From the NCBI GenBank assembly GCA_003024985.2, contig PXIH01S0061410.1: a DNA stretch of 11,139 nucleotides; one strand, 5' to 3'. The position numbers and the translations under genes are program-made. This document shows, piece after piece, positions 1 to 5,037 of the stretch (its first letter is position 1; each line of letters begins with the position of its first letter). The notes under the pieces were generated by a model. It searched no databases, was not told the origin of the DNA, and saw only the letters and a program-made list of their open reading frames with translations. Source of the stretch: Euperipatoides rowelli. Lineage: Eukaryota; Onychophora; Udeonychophora; Euonychophora; Peripatopsidae.

Positions 1-153
1 GACCGAATTAATTAACTTTTTTAATTTGTCAGTTAAACTTTGATTTCCAATTGTAATTTCTTGATTACTATTGATTAGACTTTTAACTAGTTGTTCAAAA
101 GAAATTTGATTTTTATTTAGATACTCACTCAGCAAGACTGCATCATCCGCCAT
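1..153 (-). CDS. Partial unknown ORF, 5' end only
   Basis: Reading the minus strand from an ATG at 153-151, 51 codons are open to the window edge. The protein begins MADDAVLLSEYLNKNQISF and goes on with polar, Asn/Lys/Ile-rich sequence; it looks helical and has no signal peptide or membrane segment. I do not recognise the family. The start resembles that of many small gag-like or structural proteins, which is not evidence of function. It diverges head to head from the integrase fragment beginning near 169, so it may belong to a neighbouring element or to another gene of the same Polinton. The frame has no stops, unlike everything to its right, so it may be younger or under constraint. The rest lies outside the window. 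Confidence 0.35.
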   Translation of the reverse strand, partial: MADDAVLLSEYLNKNQISFEQLVKSLINSNQEITIGNQSLTDKLKKLINSV

Positions 154-168
154 CTTGCCCGAGACTGA

Positions 169-423
169 GAAGAAATATTTATTATCACCAAACAAATTCT
201 TTCAGTACCACTGGTATATAAAATCAAAGATTTGAATGATGAGGTCATTGATGGNACTTACTACCGAGAAGAACTAGAAGAAGTTAAAAAATATAGTAGT
301 GATTATTATAATATAGAAAAAAACATTGAAAGAAGAAAAAAGTGGTAGAAAAAATATTATATCAACTGGCAAAGTTATCCTTCATCCTTTAACTCTTAGG
401 TTTCGGAAAAAGACTTGAAAAAA
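169..423 (+). pseudogene. Polinton integrase C-terminus with chromodomain (broken)
   Basis: One plus frame from 169 reads EEIFIITKQILSVPLVYKIK, then DLNDEVIDGTYYREELEEV and later YYNIEKNIERRKK, SYPSSFNS and VSEKDL. The first part matches the small beta-barrel tail of retroviral-type integrases. The second has the chromodomain pattern of an acidic-Tyr start, a basic stretch, and a conserved 'YP..FNSW' block followed by acidic residues. This arrangement is typical of Polinton-type integrases and related transposon proteins. The catalytic DDE core is missing. In-frame stops are TGA 166-168, TAG 346-348 and TAG 397-399; the last replaces the conserved Trp of the chromodomain. An n at 255 is silent for Gly. 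No start is expected, since this is a 3' fragment. The family is recognised from memory of conserved phrases, not from a search. Confidence 0.65.
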
Positions 424-424
424 T

Positions 425-1303
425 ATGACTCATTTTTTATATTACCTTCCAACAGTTGCATGGAATATTATCCTGAGAATAAACCACAAAATTAAACTTT
501 CCAAGACAGGAGCCAATTATAAAGTAGAAGTAGCTGAAATTCAATATCCACAAACTTGGTATACTATAAATGAAATTAATAATTAAATTTATTTTCTTTA
601 TAAATTTGAAAGGGCTAATACTGGACTGCATGTTGAAAAATTTATTATCCCTGTAGGGATCTATACCACCACTAAAGAACTTATGGATGCTATTAATAAA
701 GCTATTAAATCTACTCAATTTGAATTTGAAATTCAACCTTTTAGTTTTAAAACCTTTATTATATAAAGCTATTAAGGTTGAGAACTCAACCTTAATAGAT
801 CTGGAAAAATTATACTTTTTCAGAAATACAACTCTCACAACATGTATGCAGACTTCTAGGATTTGCAGAAGCTAAAGTAGATGAATTTAAAAATACATCA
901 TATATTGAAATGGTTAATTCACTAATAAGCACTACTAAACACAATTTAACTACATTTTTCTATAAGGATTTCCAAGAGATGAAAATAGTAAGTACTTATC
1001 CTAGTGATATAAATAGAGGCATGTGTAGTTATTTCTTTATTCTGATGTCATCAACCGAAAAGTAGTATGTGATACACATGCTCCACTTCTTTGTACTATA
1101 CCCATAGACACTAAAAAGCAAAATTGTTTGATCAATAAAAGATTTAATATTTCTCGTTATTCACCCGTACCTAGGCAGTATTTGAGACTATAGAAATAGA
1201 CATCAGAGATGACACAGGAGCTCTGATCCTATTCAGTTATGGAAAAGTTATATAAAAACTTCATTTTCATTTATTCGTTTGCCCTGTTTTGAATAATGAC
1301 TAA
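425..1303 (+). pseudogene. Polinton minor capsid protein (penton-type), broken
   Basis: This is the remnant of the Polinton minor capsid protein, a jelly-roll protein that forms the vertices of the predicted virion. Conserved words occur in order across three frames: PSNSCMEYYPENKPQN at about 448-492, VEVAEIQYPQTWYTI at about 527-570, VEKFIIPVGIYTTTKEL at about 630-683, RLLGFAEAK at about 850-876, YPSDINRGMC at about 995-1024, HAPLLCTIP, FNISRYSPVPRQYF and IEIDIRDDTGAL at about 1190-1225. The probable start is ATG 425-427, but a T-run just after it shifts the frame. Other lesions are TAA 493-495 with a frame change, TAA near 584, a frame change near 760, and TAA 1253-1255. The end is at TAA 1301-1303, overlapping the next gene's ATG at 1296. 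Total length is close to that of an intact family member. It is not functional. Confidence 0.85.
769..798. repeat. Perfect 14-bp inverted repeat inside the penton remnant
   Basis: CTATTAAGGTTGAG at 769-782 is exactly complementary to CTCAACCTTAATAG at 785-798, separated by AA. It lies where the penton reading frame breaks. A related short word (AAAGCTATTAA) occurs about 70 bp upstream at about 697-707, so local duplication may have produced it. It could form a tight hairpin in single-stranded DNA or RNA; no function is implied. Confidence 0.85.
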
Positions 1304-1449
1304 TCCATATATATATAGACTATTATGATAGACAAGTAGGTGGTGGTGATTTTGATGTATTCCTAGGAAGTCCAGTACAATACAGCTACAGCTTGGGATC
1401 CTTTTTCAGTAGTTTATTTAGAAACGTAGTGCCTCTAGTGAATAAATGA
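1296..1449 (+). pseudogene. Polinton short glycine-rich structural gene, 5' part
   Basis: An ATG at 1296-1298 overlaps the penton stop by 8 bases. It reads MTNPYIYR and then, after a one-base frame change in the TATATATA run at about 1308-1317, DYYDRQVGGGDFDVFLGSP followed by VQYSYSLGSFFSSLF and RNVVPLVNK, ending at TGA 1447-1449. Polintons often encode next to penton a protein with this pattern: aromatic start, 'RQ.G.G', a short 'G..YQ...G.GS' block, then a hydrophobic 'F..LFR...PL' helix. It has been compared with adenovirus minor core or membrane-active proteins, but the role is not settled. The normal C-terminal two-thirds is missing: the sequence turns back on itself in a palindrome. The copy is therefore truncated. 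Assignment rests on recalled pattern and on position after penton. Confidence 0.65.
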
Positions 1450-1560
1450 GTAAGATACATAGACACTATGTATCTTACTCATTTACTCACTAGAGGGACT
1501 ACTTTTCTTAATAAACTACCGTACTGAAAAAGGATCCCAAGCTGTAGCTGTATTGTACTG
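1373..1560. repeat. 188-bp near-perfect palindrome (inverted duplication)
   Basis: The left arm, 1373-1462, is repeated in reverse complement at 1466-1560, with a 3-base spacer ACA at 1463-1465. The arms share a few mismatches, and a 4-base stretch (ACGG in the reverse-complement reading) is present only in the right arm. The left arm carries the end of the truncated Polinton gene, so the right arm is an antisense copy of the same coding segment. Such a structure would extrude as a cruciform or fold as a long hairpin RNA. Confidence 0.95.
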
Positions 1561-2084
1561 AACCTGAAATACAAAGACCTAAATACTTATTATTAAAAAA
1601 AAATATTAAGTTTATCATTTTTATTTTGTAAATGATTTAAAATTCTCTTTTTTGAAATTGTGGTAGACCTGAAAAGGGCTGTTTATGGTTCTAAAGTCGA
1701 CTCCTTCACATAGTGAAGGAGTAGAGTTTTTTCCATGTCTTTGCTGATCTTGTGCTGTTGGTAAGGACTCAAGTAGGTGGAGAAGTTTCTGCTATGGGCA
1801 AGGACTCAGCCATATCAGGAGGCTTCTGGTCAAGATACCATAACTGCTCTCTGAAGAGGTTTCTGGTCTTGATATCATACCTTCTCTGTGTGGATATTTA
1901 TTCTTTGTCATCATTATCTAATGATAGTACTGCTATAAAAAATGTAATTCAATTGCAACCTTAAAAACCAACTAAAGTTAGTAAGATTTATTAATACTAT
2001 ACTATACCATAAAGCACAACAAATATGATGAATCCTTATTTTAAAAAAAATCATAAGTTAATAAAAACATATACTGTATTTTAT
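1561..2084. other. Unassigned stretch between Polinton remnant and A-rich repeats
   Basis: No convincing gene is visible. The longest open frame, 1752-1964 plus, encodes 70 residues with no recognised motif. Two small internal similarities occur: GGTAAGGACTCAAG near 1760 with GGCAAGGACTCAGC near 1798, and TTCTGGTCAAGATACCAT near 1825 with TTCTGGTCTTGATATCAT near 1861. The stretch may be a worn continuation of the Polinton, since a run at about 1670-1710 reads DLKRAVYGSKVDSFT before a stop, but I cannot support this. After about 1970 it becomes plain AT-rich sequence. Confidence 0.3.
1701..1721. other. Perfect 9-bp hairpin followed by a T run
   Basis: CTCCTTCAC at 1701-1709 pairs fully with GTGAAGGAG at 1713-1721 around the loop ATA. 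TAGAG and six T's follow. The shape resembles an RNA 3'-end or terminator hairpin, but in a eukaryotic repeat this may be chance. No partner gene with a suitable end is evident. Confidence 0.45.
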
Positions 2085-2170
2085 AAAAGTAAAAAAAACT
2101 TTTATGCACTTGAAAAAAAAATTAAAAGTAAAAAAAAATGTTTGTACTTTAAAAAAGTTAAAGTGTACAG
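2085..2170. repeat. A-rich direct repeat, left copy
   Basis: The core AAAAGTAAAAAAAACTTTT, then a CACTTGAAAAAAAA word, is followed after 39 bp by a second AAAAGTAAAA unit (2124). The same arrangement recurs at 2560-2634 in the same orientation, on the far side of the hairpin block. Base composition is nearly all A/T on one strand. Confidence 0.7.
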
Positions 2171-2303
2171 CTCCGGTGGTCCAGAGGTCTGAGATACTTC
2201 TGTAACTGGAGCTAGTGCATATAAGGGGAGCAGGTATGCTCCCCGGGTGCCCCCGGTGCTGAGGGATAATGAAATTTTCTTTTGTAGTGGTACGGCACCG
2301 GGG
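2168..2303. other. GC-richer block of hairpins with a tRNA A-box-like word
   Basis: Three self-complementary pairs lie in order. AGCTCCGGT (2169-2177) pairs with ACTGGAGCT (2205-2213) with one G-T. GGGGAGCA (2225-2232) pairs perfectly with TGCTCCCC (2237-2244) around GGTA. CCCCGGTGC (2251-2259) pairs perfectly with GCACCGGGG (2295-2303). TGGTCCAGAGG at about 2175-2185 fits the RNA polymerase III A-box pattern (TRGYNNARNGG), so a tRNA-derived SINE head is possible. I found no clear B-box. GC content here is far above the neighbours. A structured RNA gene, SINE or folded remnant are all possible. Confidence 0.35.
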
Positions 2304-2559
2304 ATTTATCCTCATTATAGTGTACTATCTCTAAGAATTTTCAAGGTGGAATTGGATTAACGGCGTAATACGGACCGAACGTGGACTAAGCATAATGGAG
2401 AATCAGCATTGTTGTATCTTGTTACGACAGCATGTAAAAATTGTAATAAAGAAAGTTGTATATAGAATAAAAATAATGGAAATAGATTAAATAACACGAA
2501 AAAATAGATTAGCCTCATCCCTTAGGCGGGCGCATATTTAAAAAAAAAAAAAAAAAAAT
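2304..2559. other. Unassigned stretch ending in a poly(A) run
   Basis: No reading frame of note. The first part has several CpG-containing words (GGCGTAATACGGACCGAACG near 2361-2380) and the end reads GGCGGGCGCATATTTA and then about 18 A's (2541-2558). Taken with the hairpin block before it, 2168-2558 could be one retroposed unit with a poly(A) tail. The boundaries are not demonstrated and no short target duplication was found. Confidence 0.3.
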
Positions 2560-2634
2560 AAAAGTAAAAAAAAAAAATTTTATACACTTGAAAAAAAAAG
2601 TTAAAAGTAAAAAAAACTTTTTTGTACACTTGAG
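2560..2634. repeat. A-rich direct repeat, right copy
   Basis: Repeats the structure of 2085-2170 in the same orientation: AAAAGT at 2560, a CACTTGAAAAAAAA word, and a second AAAAGT at 2603, 43 bp later, followed by CTTTTTTGTACACTTGAG. The two copies flank about 390 bp. Confidence 0.7.
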
Positions 2635-2689
2635 AAAAAAATAAAATACAAATCTCAAAGTACAAGATGATCTGAATATTTATAAAATT

Positions 2690-2923
2690 TTTGATTTTTT
2701 GGATTTTCTACTTTTTCTTTAAAAATATTTTCCAAATTTTTTGCATGTAGACCTGTCATTCAAGATGGCTGACTTCTGTTTTGCCATTTTGTTTTTTATT
2801 TTAGGGGATACAAAGTCAAGTGACCAAAATGGCCCCCATTTTGAATAATTGAAAAATTTACAAAAATATTTTCTAATTTATTCATGCACAGTTCTGCGCA
2901 TCCTATGATGTCACTTCTGGTAT
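2690..2923. repeat. Degenerate repeat leading into the minisatellite
   Basis: AAAAATATTTTCCAAATTTT near 2721 and AAAAATATTTTCTAATTTAT near 2864 start two roughly 140-bp related segments. Between them CAAGATGGCTGACTTC (2761-2776) is an exact inverted copy of the GAAGTCAGCCATCTTG word of the minisatellite unit to the right. The segment therefore holds older, partly inverted relatives of the array. Confidence 0.6.
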
Positions 2924-3760
2924 GCCATCTTGAAAACTGCAATGCATTATGGCATTGTGTTCCAGAAACTCAAATAGCTACCATATTTGGATTTTGTGAT
3001 GCACCAAGGGAGGTTTTTTAGCTCCCAAACAGGAAACAAGAAGTCAGCCATCTTGGATATTGTGTGATGCATCATGGGAAGTTTTCTAGAACCTGGACAG
3101 AAAACAATGAGATGGCCATCTTGGATTTTGTGTTATGCATCATGGGAGGTGTTCTAGAACCTGGACAAGAAACAGGAAGTCAGCCATATTGGATTTTATG
3201 TGATGCACCCTGGGAGGTATTTTAGCACCTAAACATGAAACAGGAAGTCAGCCATCTTGGATTTTGTGTAATGCATCATGGGAGGTGTACTAGAACCTGG
3301 ATGAGAAAAAGGAAGTTGGCCATCTTGGATCAGAAGTGCTGGTTAATCCAGAGTGGCAGTGGCATCTTTCCCATCATGCACTATCATATTCCAGATAATA
3401 AAGCTTTAAATGCTATAATATCTAGAAACACAGGAACCGGAAGTTGGCCATCTTGGATTTTGTGATGCATCATGGGAAGTTTTCTAGAACCTAGACCGGA
3501 AACAGGAAGTCAGGCATCTTGTATTTTGTCATTTCCAGTTGTAAAAAGCCCTTATCCCTTTAAGAAACAGGAACCAGAAGTCGACCATCTTGGATTTTTT
3601 ACCGGAAGTGGGAAGGGCATATATCCATCCCATAATTCATCATAATACAACATTATTTCTGATAAAATTAGATCATTTCTGCTAAAAAACAGGAACCGGA
3701 AGTCATCCATCTTGGATTTTGACTTGAAACAAGAAATGACCTTCGACGCGAAACCGACCA
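2924..3760 (+). repeat. 68-bp minisatellite with CCATCTTGG core
   Basis: The core CCATCTTGG or a one-base variant begins at 2925, 2981, 3048, 3116, 3184, 3252, 3320, 3448, 3514, 3585 and 3707. From 3048 to 3320 the spacing is exactly 68 bp five times running. A typical unit reads, in order, AGGAAGTCAGCCATCTTGG, ATTTTGTGTGATGCATCATG, GGAGG, TTCTAGAACCTGGAC. Two longer spacers (about 3349-3430 and 3610-3690) resemble each other and both end in CAGGAACCGG, giving a second-order pattern. TGATGCATCA (3065-3074) and TTCTAGAA (3084-3091, 3152-3159, 3482-3489) are palindromes within units. The reading frames across it are by-products of the repeat. Confidence 0.9.
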
Positions 3761-3827
3761 AACTGGAAACCAGAAATGTTCCAGAACCAGTATATTTTAT
3801 CTACTAATGTTATAATTTTAAGATGGA

Positions 3828-3830
3828 TTA
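3828..3830. repeat. Candidate target-site duplication, left (TTA)
   Basis: TTA immediately precedes the outer end of the left terminal inverted repeat (TAGACCAGGAGCTAGC, 3831-3846). The same TTA follows the right end at 10478-10480. A 3-bp match can occur by chance, but it sits exactly where the inverted repeats begin. Confidence 0.55.
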
Positions 3831-4405
3831 TAGACCAGGAGCTAGCCTGAAACATATCACATCATAATAAGGAGAAGGTTTGATAGTGTTATAGTCTATT
3901 TGGAAAAGTGTTCTTAAAAAAAAAAAGTTTTGTCTTGCTACCCAAATCGAGATCTTTAACATACGATAGACATTTTAAATGTTAAAAAATGTCCAAAATT
4001 GACAACAATTTCAGGACATAACATTTTTTGCACAAAATGATGGGGAATATTATGCGGAACCATAATCCAATGAGTAAGACAGATATTTGAAGGACTTTTG
4101 CCCCATAAGACAAAAATAAATTTTTAAATTTGGCTTAAATTGACAACATAATCAGGAGGGATGAAAAACATTTCATTAGTTCACACGAAGTGTGTACATC
4201 ACAATACCACTCAGTAAGACAAAATCTTAAAGGGCTTTTAACCCTACTAAGATAGTAAAATTTAGAAAAATGACCAAGTAAGGCTCATTTTCAGGCATAT
4301 ATTTTTTTCATCAACAGATGGGGACAACTATATAAAGTCATAACCCAATGTGTAAAACATATATTTTGAGGGCATTTAACTAAAAGGACAAAGTTGAAAT
4401 ATCGA
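3831..4405 (+). repeat. Left terminal inverted repeat
   Basis: Matches the reverse complement of 9964-10477 through its length with scattered substitutions and indels. Shared landmarks include AGTTTTGTCTTGCT (about 3928), ATTTTAAATGTTRAAAAA, TTGACAACAATTTCAGGACA (about 3999-4018), CATAATCCAATGAGTAAGAC (4061-4080), GGAGGGATGAAAAACATTTC (4156-4175) and TTTCATCAACAGATGGGGAC (about 4306-4325). It is longer than its partner because of indels, including extra sequence near 3875-3905. Confidence 0.9.
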
Positions 4406-4885
4406 AATTGGTCCAAAAATGACAACACTATTAGGAGGGGTGAAAAACCTTGATTTAGTTGACACTGTGCTCATCATTAAACCACTCAGTAAGACAAACT
4501 TTTTTGGGTGTCTCAGCTCCCTAAGATAATTACAGTTTGAAAAATGGCCAAATATGACATCAATTTCTTTCACCAATTGACTTGGAAGGGGGTAATTACC
4601 AAAAAAACAATAACCTAATGAGTAAATAGAGTTTTTTAGGTGCTTTTGTCTTGCAAGGCAAAATTCAACTTTCAAAATTGGCTGAAATTGACAAGTGAAA
4701 GACAAAATTTGTGGAATTAGCTCACATGACAAGTGAGAACAATCAAAAGATTGGTTAAGCTACAACTTTCAATGGTTTCATGCTTCAACTCCTGGAGATA
4801 TGGGAGTTTTTGAACAAGGAATAATACATTGATTACCTTAACTAAAAATTTATAGATAAAGCTTGTAATACAATGAGTCAGAAAA
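3925..4885 (+). repeat. Subterminal tandem array, alternating ~138-bp units
   Basis: A hallmark like CCACTCAGTAAGAC or CCAATGAGTAAGAC closes each unit: TGAGTAAGAC 4071-4080, TCAGTAAGAC 4211-4220, TGTGTAAAAC 4349-4358, TCAGTAAGAC 4486-4495, TGAGTAAATA 4619-4628, and a worn TGAGTCAGAA near 4874. Spacing is 140, 138, 137 and 133 bp. Units alternate between two types. One ends with 'GATGGGGA...CATAACCCAATG'; the other contains 'GGAGGGRTGAAAAAC...TTAGTTSACAC...ACCACTCAG'. The basic period is thus a dimer of about 275 bp. The array runs past the part shared with the right end. Confidence 0.8.
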
Positions 4886-4902
4886 CTGGACTTCCTTCTA
4901 AT

Positions 4903-4908
4903 TTTATT
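4903..4908 (-). promoter_or_regulatory. Candidate polyadenylation signal of the transposase gene
   Basis: AATAAA on the minus strand lies about 130 bases after the last stop codon (5038-5040). It is the first exact copy found there. In AT-rich DNA the motif is common, so its position is the main support. If correct, the 3'UTR ends just inside the subterminal repeat array. Confidence 0.35.
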
Positions 4909-5037
4909 ATATTCTAACATTTACATAATAGACAAAAGCAATACTTATAATACTGATTTTTTTTTAGTTATTTGGCTCTAATTTAAATCATCATTTTCAT
5001 AGTCTGTAAGTTGTAGCTCTTAATGTATTGTGTCTTG

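Larger units (their letters stand above)
169..1449 (+). mobile_element. Polinton/Maverick remnant (integrase end, penton, third short gene)
   Basis: Three plus-strand coding remnants lie head to tail: an integrase C-terminus with a chromodomain, a minor capsid (penton-type) protein, and the first 50 or so codons of a short glycine-rich protein that commonly neighbours penton in Polintons. Polintons are large self-synthesising DNA transposons related to adintoviruses and adenoviruses. Here only about 1.3 kb of a typical 15-20 kb element is visible. The DNA polymerase B, packaging ATPase, protease and major capsid genes are absent. Every reading frame is broken by stops or small indels, so the copy is dead. 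The left breakpoint lies about 154-168 and the right one is obscured by a palindrome. Confidence 0.8.

Noticed and set aside
437-838. 133-residue minus-strand open frame
   Set aside because: It lies antisense to the penton remnant, whose conserved words on the plus strand explain the sequence; the minus product has low complexity and no known motif.
2058-2315. 85-residue minus-strand open frame across the hairpin block
   Set aside because: Half of it is Phe/Lys runs from A-rich repeat DNA and the rest is hairpin sequence; no motif recognised.
3048-3760. CRISPR-like array
   Set aside because: Whole 68-bp units repeat with drift and there are no unique spacers between constant repeats; the context is animal DNA.
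3235-3761. Open frames in the minisatellite (3235-3465 plus, 3552-3761 minus)
   Set aside because: They follow the 68-bp repeat, which is not a multiple of three, so the frame is not kept from unit to unit.
4376-4920. Minus-strand frames of 118 and 67 residues in the left terminal region
   Set aside because: They lie in the subterminal repeat array after the transposase stop and show no continuity with the family.
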